This document shows, piece by piece, positions 1 through 11,837 of a stretch of DNA of 64,000 nucleotides (the stretch's first letter is position 1; each line of letters begins with the position of its first letter). Under the pieces are notes generated by a model that saw nothing but the letters and a program-made list of their open reading frames with translations, ran no database searches and was not told the DNA's origin. This stretch comes from Cristatella mucedo (taxonomy: Eukaryota; Bryozoa; Phylactolaemata; Cristatellidae): contig WPIO01000032.1 in assembly GCA_009760855.2 (NCBI GenBank), positions 657,501 through 721,500 of the forward strand. The letters run 5' to 3'. Made by a program: the position numbers and the translations under genes.

Positions 1-95
1 CTCGCTCGCTCTTGCTTTCTCCCTCTCTCTCTCCCTCTCTCGCTCTATAACTTCTTCCTTATTTCTCTTTCTCTCCTCAACATCTCATCTCATTC
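1..95. repeat. CT-rich low-complexity tract
   Basis: Irregular CT and CTTT repeats with pyrimidines on the + strand, running into the window's left edge. No coding signal. Confidence 0.85.
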
Positions 96-224
96 TTTAT
101 CAATTTCCATCGAGTCGCCATTAGATCTCGAAACATTCATGTAGCATTTACCATAATTATTACTAAGATACACTCTAGTTCTTGCTATTTCTTTACTTAT
201 TAATATATAGGTGCATGAAGATAG

Positions 225-400
225 CTTAATAATAATACTTGCTGATTTGAAATCGTCATTTTGTAGAGCAATAGAAGAGCCTTTACGGCTATCAATACTG
301 CTTGCAGTGGCGATAAAGGATTGCCCACTGCAGGATTCGAACAACCGAGCAACAATTCGAGCAACCGCCGGTAGTGACCTAGTGAGCCATTACAGCCCAC
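225..400 (-). mobile_element. SINE1, tRNA-derived, antisense copy
   Basis: On the - strand this is a copy of a dispersed element seen again near 31.1, 51.5, 52.9 and 63.1 kb. The body carries the shared words TTTACGGCTATC and GCTTGCAGTGG, and the B-box side reads GCAGGATTCGAAC on the + strand, the complement of a tRNA-like GTTCGAATCC. The tail at the left is A/T-rich with TATTATTATTAAG. The tRNA-like head at the right is more decayed than in the 52.9 kb copy. Confidence 0.75.
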
Positions 401-465
401 CAGGCTTGCTGCATAAACCTAAGTACAAATTGTTTTTCTACTCCGAGTTATTAAGCTCACAATGA

Positions 466-885
466 ATAGCAATAGGAGATATAGTAATCTTATATTATTA
501 AAAAATTGTGTATCTTGTTTGACTCGAAAATGATGAGAATGCAGAAAATCTTCCTCAGAACCCACTTCCAATGTGGTCGGTGCCTTAGCTATGACGCGAC
601 TGAGAAATGAAAAATTATTCGGGGAGCAATGTGAGTGCATGTTTAAGTGCTTTAAATATCCAATCTTTAGAATGTTTATTTTAGCTTAGGAATGAAACCT
701 AGACTATTGGGTATGCTACTTTCCGCCCAAGAACCACACTGTACGAGCAATGCCGAAAGCTGCTACGTCACTATTGCAGTGCCAAGGCAAGATGAGCGGC
801 TGTTCAATTGAACCTCTCAATAACACTATGGCATGCCCCGGCAATAACGGGTAAATAAACAATACTAACGGCGACCCTAGGCATT
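466..885. other. Unassigned stretch
   Basis: Mixed-composition DNA with only short open frames and no recognised repeat or motif. Confidence 0.5.
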
Positions 886-892
886 TTATGCA

Positions 893-1321
893 ATGGGGGA
901 GTGGGAAACAACAAAGTCAGTCTCCCAACGCTGGACAGCACTATCGGCCGGAGCTATCGAGAGGGGGGGCAGCAATCCCACAAATACCAAAGACAATGAC
1001 AGAGGTACGACATTGTCTCCGTACCGGAAACTTACTAGCGCTGTATCCCAGCTTGCCGATGGATCCAGCCCAGGAATGGAGAGGCTTCGAACAGCTGACT
1101 ACAGGGGAACGCGAAATATGCAAACCATAACAGCGAGCGTGCTTATCTCCAGCCAAGCTCGGGCAGTGGGTCATCACGGCCTTCCGCAGTTGACGGCACG
1201 GTCGAGGAACGCCAGCCACCCTTCCTTCGGAATATGGTTACTGAGCGACCGGGGCAATCCGCGAGCGCCAGATCGCACGTGTCAGTCGACGATCTCTCGT
1301 GTAGCCGTCTGCCCGGAGTAA
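893..1321 (+). CDS. Unrecognised open frame in a GC-richer patch (doubtful)
   Basis: A 142-codon open frame starting with ATG in a patch richer in GC than its flanks. The translation has no signal peptide, membrane segment or motif that I recognise, and it is rich in Arg, Ser and Thr. Part of the region is also open on the opposite strand, which lowers the chance that it is coding. It could be a chance frame, a decayed repeat or part of an unknown gene. I see no obvious splice context tying it to PTRH1 downstream. Confidence 0.15.
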   Translation: MGEWETTKSVSQRWTALSAGAIERGGSNPTNTKDNDRGTTLSPYRKLTSAVSQLADGSSPGMERLRTADYRGTRNMQTITASVLISSQARAVGHHGLPQLTARSRNASHPSFGIWLLSDRGNPRAPDRTCQSTISRVAVCPE

Positions 1322-2795
1322 GGTGCTATCCGGTTTCACGTCAAATGTCAGACCGAGCCTATCTGGTGACCCTTGACTAGCTGTATCGCAATACAGCCGC
1401 TCTATGCTACTCTAATTTGCTTGGCTAAGAAAGATTAGATTCAGAAAGTATGCACAGAGAAAGGACAAGTTTGAGAAAGTTTGCTCTTGATATAAATACA
1501 TTTCGACCGAAGTGTATTTTATTAGCGACATCAACGTAACGAGGTATGACAGCCCCAAGGATGCTAATTGAAAGGATAGATCCATTTTAAATATATTTCG
1601 TTCAATTTATACTTCTTCAAAATAGCATTAGGTTGGCACAATACATCCGGAGCACGGTTTCAGAATTATTAAATGCTATTAATAAATAATAGCTGCATTC
1701 CAATCTTGAATTAAATAGACGCCGGCTAAAACACTAAAACAGACACTGTGGCGATTCGTACTTCATATTTGCTTGTAACTACAGGTAACGAATGTAGCAC
1801 TCCTATTTATCTTTGTGAGAGGAATCCCGTGTCTTATCAGAATAGAGACAGTAACCAACGGTCCAAGCTATCTGCTCCTTGCTTCGAGCATGTGCTGATG
1901 CTATTTTATTGGCCTCCTGGTATTTACCAAAATTCTGTTTTGCGACTTCTTTGAAAGCATTTTCTTTTCGAGTTCATATAACAAGTACCGCCTGCTATAG
2001 CCGAATGAAACGAGTGGAATACTCCAAAGGTTGTCTCATCAAGTAATGAAAAAATGCTTGCAGCATTTTTCCTTAAAAATTAAAAATCTCTTAGTGCTTG
2101 AATAATTCCTGTATCTTCTATACTGATCTACCGCTTGCCACTCGCTCGTCGGTGTAAAGCCGACTCAGTGAAATCAGTCTCTCTCGGGATATTGTCAGTG
2201 TAGATCTTTTTTTCGCCAGTACTGACGAGAGTGGGATAGTCTTACATCAGCTACATCCTTCATCGAGAAAGGGTGCCTTACTTGTTCCCCTCTCATTCTA
2301 AAATACTTCCATAACTGCTATCGCAATCTCATCTATAGCTATTTTAACCATTATTGGATCATGGAAGTAGAGCCGCGTCGTATAGGATTTGCGTCTCAGG
2401 TTGTTGTACGGGAGCTATTGCAGACCTCATCCACTACTAGGCATAACATCATTGCTGATTACATGCGAGTAACCTTTGATATGCTTTCAGCTTGAGTCAA
2501 GCCGAGCGGTAGTTGTTTTAGACCTGCTGATCAAACCCCAATAAAGGTCGGAATTATGTTGCATGCTGCTTGACTTTGGGCCAGTTGTCTTTAAAAAAAT
2601 TCCAGCTGCAATATAATATTACCTTTACACGCATGCATTTAAAAACGTACTCTAGAGTATAACACTACACAATTTCCAGTTAATGGCAACATTAGTAATA
2701 TCATTTAAAAAATAGCCAATAAAAATAAATTCCAAGATGAGGCGGCTAATTGGGCTACCATTCCACTTTCCCAGAACACTTTCAACCAGCTAGGC
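1322..2795. other. Unassigned AT-rich stretch
   Basis: No convincing exon, repeat copy or RNA gene was seen. Only short open frames occur. Confidence 0.5.
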
Positions 2796-2802
2796 AATAC
2801 TA

Positions 2803-2893
2803 AACACACACACATGCACGCACACACGCGCTCGCGCGCGCACACACACATCTACACACAAATAGAGATATATATATATATATATATATGTGT
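2803..2893. repeat. (CA)n / (CG)n / (TA)n compound microsatellite
   Basis: A CA-rich run with a short CGCG patch is followed by (TA)n and a short TGTG end. It is alternating purine-pyrimidine throughout. Confidence 0.9.
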
Positions 2894-3159
2894 GTGGCCC
2901 TGGAAATAGTTTTTAGGACTCCGACCCATCTGCGAGGTACCGTTGCCATAAGCACATTCTTTCAGTTCCAGCCGATTAGGTTACGGGCCTAAAACACGCC
3001 AATACAACGTGTGCATCGGAAAGCACCTAGATAAAGCACTGTGAGATGATTTGCCGAATTCTGGACCATTGCCAGCTTCAAAAAAATTCAACTAGGAATT
3101 TTATTCTTACTGACTTTATTGGAGTTATCCTCTCCTGCGTTGACCTTGGCTGTCTATCT

Positions 3160-3409
3160 CTAATAGCGTACGTGAGTCACTTCCGTCAGCGGTTCTGCTT
3201 TCTGTTTGTTGTGCAACCCAACGCCGGTGTCCTGCACAAGATGCACACCCGGATCTGCTTTCACTTGTGCACCACCCAAATTGTGATGGCTTCGCATATA
3301 TGCACTAGCCATGGTCGGACGTACCTGGTAAGCTGCTTTGACAGTGTAACTGCCGACGTTTTGGTGCCTGCCGCTAGGTCTCGCAAGGCCCAGCTTATCC
3401 AGTCCTCTT
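3160..3409 (-). CDS. Candidate exon of an unrecognised gene, - strand
   Basis: Read on the - strand, this stretch stays open for about 83 codons and ends at a TAG at 3160-3162. A possible splice acceptor (AATTCAG) lies at its upstream edge. It reads like ordinary protein, with the segment GSYTVKAAYQVRPTMASAY near the start, but I do not recognise the family. A good donor-like CAG/GTACGT lies inside the frame near 3326, so the exon could be much shorter. An overlapping + strand frame (3046-3411) is also open, so composition alone could explain part of this. Confidence 0.25.
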
Positions 3410-3784
3410 AGCTTTCTGAATTATCTATCGCGCCGCTGTACTCTTCTCTAGTAGATATATGCCATAGGTTATGTGAAAAAATAGCGATTGCGGAGTTAAA
3501 TGTTCCACAATGAGAGCGCATGTGTTGCTTCGTCGAACCTCGATAATGTGCTGAGAATTGTCAATGGCTTGCTGGCAAAATGTTCGCTGAAAGCGTCAAT
3601 CAACCGAAAGCCAAACTCTGGTCTCTGTGAGGAAGTTCTCTCTTGGGCCTCTTCGTGGCGTAACTCTTGCATCTTAGACTGTCGTCATGTGCATCTTTTT
3701 ACTATTGGTTCCCCAGCACTGACAAGCAACCGGACGCTTGCTCGCTGGCTCCTGATATCTCTCGTCTGCCTTTCACATATTTTG

Positions 3785-4232
<448 letters not shown>

Positions 4233-4243
4233 GCATATTACTA

Positions 4244-4382
4244 GTAACCACAGTATGCATGTTGAGGCTGTGCATGTTTCCAGTTACCATATCATCATGC
4301 CTGGTTTGCAGCACATATAAAGTTTCTAGAAAGAGATTAGACTTTTTGAGGGTGCTATACAAATGTATTATTATTATATTAG
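4244..4382 (+). mobile_element. L2-like LINE 3' tail fragment
   Basis: Matches the 3' end shared by the L2 copies in this window: a GCAGCACATATAAAG block, then TAGAAAGAGATTAGA, then a trailing ATT repeat. It is diverged and only the untranslated tail remains. Confidence 0.75.
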
Positions 4383-4389
4383 TATGGCC

Positions 4390-5380
4390 TAGAACTCGAC
4401 AGTTTATAGTAATATTGAAAAGGTTACCGATTATATTGCTTTTTGCTTCTTTGACGAATCGACCTTACCATTAAAGGCATCGAAAAATGTAAACTTAATG
4501 ATGCTTATAGTTAACGAGTATCCACCTTTTGCAGCTCCAAGCTTTATATGCTCACGCGATGTAGACGTGTAGAATAAATAAAGAGCATGACATAAACATA
4601 TCTGTTGATAGCTCAAATGCTGATGTCACTTATTCTTTTCATCATTATATCTCTGCTCAACCTGCTTACATTACTGTGCAACAGCATGTTAATGTGCTTG
4701 AAAGATCGCAAGCTTGCAGCAGCAATCGTTTCTTAGTTGCCTTATTCTGGTTTAGACAGAAGGCCTCATCCGAAGGTTACAGCGAGTGCTGTCTCGTCCA
4801 TCACCTTGAGTATGTTTCTTACAATGGTATGGCTTAATTATTTGCAAGTGAGACCCGATGAAGCTGCCTCTGTGCTTGATGTTGGTTCGCACGGGCCAGC
4901 TTGGATCCTGTCAAGCCGTGCCTAGGAAACTCTGCCTTACCTGAGTGCAAAGCAGCTCATCCAAAATGTGGGCCCGGCTGAATGACTGCGCTAGCAAGAA
5001 GCCAATAGCAGACCACCACAGCAAGTTGTGCTACAAATATGCAATATCCACTAGTACTGTAAGTCGGTACTGTCTCTGAGGGGCAGAGCCAAAAGCAGGT
5101 GGAATTCTCTTGTTTAAGGAGGTGCCAAGAAAACTTAATTTTCTAAATTAGTGTTGTAGGCTGCTAAACATAGACTGCCAATTGTTTCTATGGCTAGCAG
5201 TTCGTAGGAGGACGGTAACTTGGCCATGTCGGTCCCTGTTCCTCAAGCACAGGACCTACCGAAGCCTAAATGAGAACTATCTTTCTGGCCTTTGGCCGTT
5301 TCCCAACCGAATTACCTCAATATGAGCTGCTCTAGAGACTTCATGTGTCCTGTCGATGGTGCACCGATTCAATGTGAATG
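4390..5380. other. Unassigned stretch upstream of PTRH1 exons
   Basis: No recognisable repeat or conserved exon. A first exon of PTRH1 could lie here or elsewhere upstream of 7.58 kb, but I found no candidate strong enough to name. A short ATG frame at 4812-4826 ending before a weak GT is possible but unsupported. Confidence 0.4.
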
Positions 5381-5515
5381 AGCTCCTGAGGAATTGTCAC
5401 ATTTTTCAGATGGGGCTGGAAAGGCTGCCTCCTTAAGGCTGAAGTGCTGCTTAAAGGGGATCGAGTGCATGTCTGAAAGATGTGGTGTAATGTGGCAGTT
5501 GCAGTTGCGGCCGTC

Positions 5516-5517
<2 letters not shown>

Positions 5518-5553
<36 letters not shown>

Positions 5554-5570
5554 GACACAGAGAGAGGGAG
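5518..5570. repeat. (GACA)n microsatellite
   Basis: About seven GACA units flanked by GAGA-type sequence. Confidence 0.9.
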
Positions 5571-5597
5571 ACAGATCCGATGGGGTGTGCATCAGAT

Positions 5598-5718
<121 letters not shown>

Positions 5719-5949
5719 TGTATGTATTTATGTATATTGTCGGCTGTTTGTTTGTTGTGAGTTGCCAAAGGCTCTGAAGACTGAATGCTTGTTTGGTACC
5801 TAGAACAATAGTGGTCCTTCTGGATACTGCCACCCTAAGGTAGGTACTTCTCGAAATTACATGTGCATTGCATTTAATCTTTCAGGCAGTGACCCTGTCT
5901 ACTCTCAAACAGGTGGTGACTTCTAATGCTCCTTGAATTTGGGTTAGTT

Positions 5950-7478
5950 ATAATAATAATAATAATATTGCACTTGATAAAGCGCCCTCAGAGAACTTAA
6001 TCTCTTTCTAGGCGCTTTACATTTGCTGCAAAGTGATACGCAATAGAATAGTAAGTAAAATCATGCTTGAAAAACAAACAAAATGAATAACATGGTTAGG
6101 GGTTACATGCACTATGTCAGCATGCAAATGTGGTTAGTGGCAGCATGAACAGTGTCAGCACGCATAAGCACATCGAGGACGAATCACAAGGACCCACTAA
6201 ATGCTGTCCTAAATAGGTATGTTTTTAAGTTTCTTTTAAATGTGGTCAGGTCAGGGGATGTTCTGATGCAGGTCGGGAGGGAGTTCCAGGCTGTGGGAGC
6301 ATACGAGCTAAATGCACGGTCTCCAAAGGATTTAAGGTTTGTACGAGGTATTTCTAGACTGTTGGATTCCGAAAAGCGAGTGGTACGATGCTTTGCCTGA
6401 TGGGGTAGTATATCTGAAAGATAGGCTGGAGCCATAGAATGAAGAGACCTAAAAGTGAGCGACAAAACCTTGAAGTCAATCCGTTGCTTGACTGGTAACC
6501 AGTGCAGGTCGGCGAGAAGTGGAGTAATGTGGCAGCTGCGACGCTCACGACAGACAAGCCTAGCTGCAGAGTTTTGCACCAGCTGCAATCGCCTGATCGC
6601 ACATGCTGGTAGGCCAGTAAGCAGTGAGTTGCAGAAGTCGAGACGAGATGTCACGAATGCATGGACCAACTTGGACGTGGTATCCTTATCTAAACAAGCC
6701 CTAATTTCAGCAATGTTATGAAGCTGAAAATAGGCTGATTTGACTGTGGAGCTGATGTGGTCGTCTAACGAGAGGTCGCTTTGGAATATGACACCTAGAT
6801 TTCGAGCTGATGCAACTGGAGATATGCTGGCAGAGCCAATTTTGAAAGTCAGCCTTTCCAATTTCTGAATAACACTAGGTTTGCCCATAACTAGTAAGTT
6901 AGTTTTATCATCGTTTAGTTTTAGAAAATTTGCTGCCATCCATGATCGGATGTCGTCAATGCATGCAGCAAGTGAGTTGAGAGAATTTGAGGTGCTCGAA
7001 GGCTGGGAGGGATCAAAGCAAAGGTACAACTGAGTGTCATCCGCATAGAAGTGAAAGCCTAGATTGTGCTTGGCAATCACATCAGCGAGAGGGAGAGTAT
7101 AAACGGTGAAAAGGACCGGACCTAGCACAGAGCCCTGAGGTACTCCATATTTTAGAGGTACTTCAGATGATCTTTGTCCATTCACGTCAACACTCTGGAG
7201 TCTCCCACTGAGATAGGACCTGAACCACTGCAGAGCAGTGCCAGTGATGCCCAGGCGAGATGAGAGGCGCTCTAGAAGTACTTTGTGATCGATGGTATCA
7301 AAAGCTGCCGAAAGATCGAGCAAAACAAGAAGAGACACTCTACCCATGTCTGCATTCCTAAGTAGGTTGTTGTATACCCGAAGCAATGCTGACTCTGTGG
7401 AGTGATTAGCTCTAAAGCCATACTGGAACTTACTAGCAAGGTGTGAGGTTTCGATATACGAGTTCAGCTGGTCTGCCA
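5950..7478 (-). mobile_element. L2-clade LINE, 5'-truncated antisense copy
   Basis: About 1.5 kb, reading right to left on the - strand. The 3' end at the left has the (TAA)n tail and GAGGGCGCTTTATCAAG-type block. Similarity to the longer copy at 12.25-15.83 kb stops abruptly at about 7478, a typical 5' truncation. Over the shared part the two copies differ at only a small percentage of sites by eye, so both are fairly young. It lies just upstream of the first recognised PTRH1 exon and reads opposite to that gene. Confidence 0.93.
6184..7478 (-). CDS. LINE reverse transcriptase, C-terminal two thirds (partial ORF2)
   Basis: An uninterrupted frame of about 400 codons from the first internal Met at 7386, open upstream to the truncation point. 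It shows the non-LTR reverse transcriptase order: SAAFDTIDHKVLLERL, VPQGSVLGPVLFTVY, then the catalytic FYADDTQ box (YADD), followed by the thumb and a C-terminal region with [29 protein letters not shown] and a Phe-Lys-Leu-Lys end. The endonuclease half is absent because the copy is truncated. The intact frame fits recent insertion. Confidence 0.9.
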
Positions 7479-7586
7479 GTCTAATAATACGTCTAATACG
7501 TCAGATTAAATGCTGGTCAAGGATTTTTGTGATAGTCCTACAAATGTCCAGTTAGTGCTGTGTCATCATTCTTTGTTCTATGTCAG

Positions 7587-8052
7587 GCTGAGATCACCTT
7601 TCAGGTTGTAGGGCTCGGTAACCCTGGCATGCCCAAGACCCGCCACAACGTCGGCACGATGGTTGTAGATTTTATTGCTCGAGAACGACAGTGTGAGTAA
7701 GTTGAACTTACAGAGGTACCAGTGCTAATCCCCAGCATTCAGCATAGCCAGCTGCTGCTCGGCTTGGTTTGACATCAGAATATATGTGCTTGGAAACCTT
7801 ATTTGATTGTACCCTTAGCCTATCATGCTTTCCTTGGTTTGCTTACAGTTGCCTGATAGCTATTGCTAATGTTGAGTTTATTTTGCTTCTGGATGCTTTT
7901 GAGGACAAATGCTTTCATGTGAACATTTGTTGCAAAAGATGGCATGGACTTTTGCTAGGGATCTGCAGAGCAGTCCTGCCGGCTGCTGATGGGGCAACTG
8001 ACCTTCAGAGGCTTCGTTGTGCTCTCAAGCCTTTGCATGTATATGTGTGCGC

Positions 8053-8087
<35 letters not shown>

Positions 8088-11000
8088 TGCGTGTGCCTGC
8101 ATACATGTATGTACATGTGTCTAATGTTTACGTGTAAGTGCACGTGTACACTTAGTGTACTAAGTGACAGTGTAGATTTGCCTTAAATGGGGCCAATCTA
8201 CCTGTAGGTGGGATTGGGGAATATTCGTATGTGGGCTTGTATTTCTAGATGACTCAACCTGTGTGACACTTATATGCTACCGTATTTTATCCTAGACTAC
8301 AAGACCTTTTAAAGTTCTATTGTGGGGTTATATGTATATATATATATATTTATATATATATATTTATATATTTATATATTTATATATATTTGTTAAGTGC
8401 CCTAAGTCAACTTAATCTCTATTCAGTCGCTTCACATATGCCACAGAGCTCGAGCCCACGACCTCGGCCAAACGTTGGACGAGCCAGCATCTTAACCACT
8501 GGGCCAAACCGGCCGGTGATGGTACAAAGAATCCTTTTAAGTGAGGTCTCACTGAAAATCTTAAAACTGCTGACTATGTGGTTTTCTGTAGCAAAAGCAA
8601 CATGCACAGCAGTACAGACGGAAATTCTTATTTGTTGCTCTAGGTGGTCGAAGAATCCCAGAGCTGGAGGATGGATAGCTACCACACGCCTAGCAGAGCA
8701 GTCGTTCGACATGGTGCTACTGAAGCCCAATGTAATGATGAACAACAATGGTGAAGCTATCCAGAAGGCTGGTAGGTCTGCGCGCTTACATAGGAATGCA
8801 AATACTGATTGAGGATTGATTAGTCATGTCTGCATGATGCAGACCTATGAAAATGAGTGTGTACTTGCTTGAGCAAGTGAACATGTGTCCAGTGACTAGA
8901 TTTTTATTAAAGGTTATCGTGGACCCATGATGCTTAGACTGAGTAGCAGCTCTTGCCATACAGACTTGCCTTAGCTGTCATGTAAAATGTTACTTTTTTT
9001 CAACTAATGGTTTCTTCCAAGTTGCGCTGTTGTGTTGAACGTCGAAGGTGGTATCTGTTGCTTACTACTCTTTCTGTGCAGTCGGCTTCTTGATGCTTTG
9101 CTTTCTCTGTATGTTAAGTATACTAAAGCAAGAGCAGCTTCTGTGAGGTTTCAGCAGCCTGAGCATACCATCTTTAACATTACACCCTGTGGTATATCAG
9201 GTTATCCTACACTTTCTGCTGATTTTATAGCGGCCACGCGGATCGGCTTTGAACATGTTGGAATACTTTTAAACTTACAAATTAAGTAGCTTCCTATAGA
9301 TTGCTCGAGAGCTATGTTTACAGTAACTTCCTACATTCCCAACATTCCAAATATACACCAGTTTAGCGTCAAAGCATGCAAGTCGTCCGACTCGCTTTTT
9401 TTGTCTATCAGAGCTGCTGTGATTAGCTAGCTCTTGATGCAATGGCTAAGCAAATATCTGGTCCTGACTTCTGCATTCTTATGGTACTAGGGTATTAGTT
9501 ATGGCCCATACTCAGTGGATTAGATTAGCATTCTCGAGTACCATCTCATGCCATAACGAGGCTCACCCAACTGTATAATGAGCACAGCAAGGGCCTCTTC
9601 AGATCTGGCTTGTGTGGTGCGATATCACGCATATGCCGTTGTTAATATTTCTGTTAGCCACTGAGAATGTGTGTAGCAGTGGCACCAGTCATGACTGGAG
9701 CTCATTCAGGATTCATGCGGTGAGCATCTGTCGTCGTCATTGTTCTGCTCACATCTCCACTATTAGAGTATAGGCTGCACCTGGGATCTGCATGTGTGTT
9801 GATATAGAGTGTCAAATATTTGGCTCAGTAGGACTGCATCCATCTACATTGGATGCTGTTAGGGTAATCGATAAGGAAAAATTGCTTGTTTGATGACCAC
9901 AGCCATAACTAAGTTGCCCCAAAAGACGGTCAGTGAAAGAAGACACTTAGAGCTAGAAGTTTGGCCAGTGGTGATCAGCAGCTCATAGAAGAGAGCACAC
10001 TAAATGGGTGCAGATAAACATTGCTTCCTTGAGTGGTGCAGGCGCAACTCATATCTGAAGCTGTGTTTTCTCCACATTGCGCTATGCCACCGAAAGGAAG
10101 ATCAATGTTAGTCATGATTGAAACATTATGGTGGGGGCTCCTGATCCTTTATTGCCCAACTAGGTCTGCAGCCTAGTGGTTCTTGTTGCATGATTTTTAC
10201 CTAAGTGTCCCGGGTTAGAATCTAGCTGGTGGTCGACTTTTTCTTGTCAATTGGCACCCACTCTGTTCGGCAGCCTGTCACATAAGTGTCATTGCTAAAC
10301 TATGGGGTCAGCAAAATGTATCCTCCCTTGTAAGTTAGGCCCTACAGATTATTTTTCTAGTATATCCATCGTGTTTTTAATGCTGACTGATGATTTAACT
10401 ATTTGTTACATCACTTATTAACCGTCCCATCATGCTTCCTTTGCAACGAATGTAAAGTGCCTACAAGATGTTAAGTTTTCTAAGGGCGGTATACCAATAT
10501 GTTATTATTATTATTATTATTATATTTCAAGTTTTGGATGTACGGCTATTTTACAGCACATCCTTACTAACTCCATAGCCGGAATTTTGTCACGGGGCTA
10601 AGCATTGATCTTAACGAGGTGCAAGGAAAAGTGCCCATTCTCTCTCCCTTAGGCCTCCGTCATTCTTTCTGAAGGTCATACACACACAGCTTAGTATAGC
10701 CTTTTCCAGTCGTTATTGTAGGCATTTCTGTCCCTTTGTCGCCAAGCTTGGATCTGTGCTATTTGACTATCGGTTAGTGCTTGATCAGCTAGCTGTGTTC
10801 CATGTGCAATCTCCGACCTACTGCTCAAGCTTTTTGGTGTAGCTACAGGTATACAGCAAAACCGTGACGTGGCAGCTGGTTCCACGTTATTTTAGCTCGC
10901 CATTTCAACGTAAATCCTGGTAACATTTACCTCGTGCACGACGATCTCGAGCGAGCGTTCGGCAAGCTATCGATTAAGGAAGAAGGAAGCGCCAGGTCAG

Positions 11001-11666
11001 TGTGGCGCAGTGAAATTATTTCTCTTAGTCCTACGGAACCGCAAAAGCTCCTGCTTTATTTACTGTCAGGCAGGCTTGCCACTCTATGCGATTTAAGGAT
11101 TACTTGTAGGAAATTCATGTTCAAATGCATATGAAAGCTGTGAATGCAGGCACTTGCTTCGAGTCATATATATGCAAGAGAAGCCAAGGACAAGCGTTGC
11201 TATTTAAGGAGGAAGCCTCATACTTGCACCTTTGAATGTGAGCGTCAGTAGTTTGTCTCGACTCTACCCACGGCATCACGGGTTGATTACTGATTATGCT
11301 GCCCTAGCTGCACTGCCGATCTCTTGGATGCAGGCTGTTACGGCTCAATCTAAGCCATCTGGTTAGCATGAAACCTGGGATGTCTGCCTTCGGAAGGAGC
11401 AGCAACTATGACGCCAGGACCGAGTTGCTGCTGAGTTAGTATGGCTTCAACTCTCGGTGTCCCTGGTTATTGGAGCTGCTTGTCATTTGCTCACAACCCG
11501 TGTCTAACTGTCCTACAATTTAGAAAAAAGGAGAAAGTAAAGCAAATATATAAAAGAATCTTAAAACACACCTGTTTATTACAGCATTTGGTGTTTCTTT
11601 GTAATTCGTCCTTCGTGTGCACGTACCTGCTTACACCATGCCTGTTGCTTGAAGATATTACCAACC

Positions 11667-11732
<66 letters not shown>

Positions 11733-11781
11733 AGGAGAAAGTAAAGCAAAAAGGAGAAAGTAAAGCAAATATATATATATA

Positions 11782-11837
<56 letters not shown>

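Noticed and set aside
6152-6721. Small + strand frames (82 and 88 codons) repeated at 12.45-13.0 kb
   Set aside because: They are on the opposite strand of the L2 reverse transcriptase ORF and recur only because the LINE is repeated.
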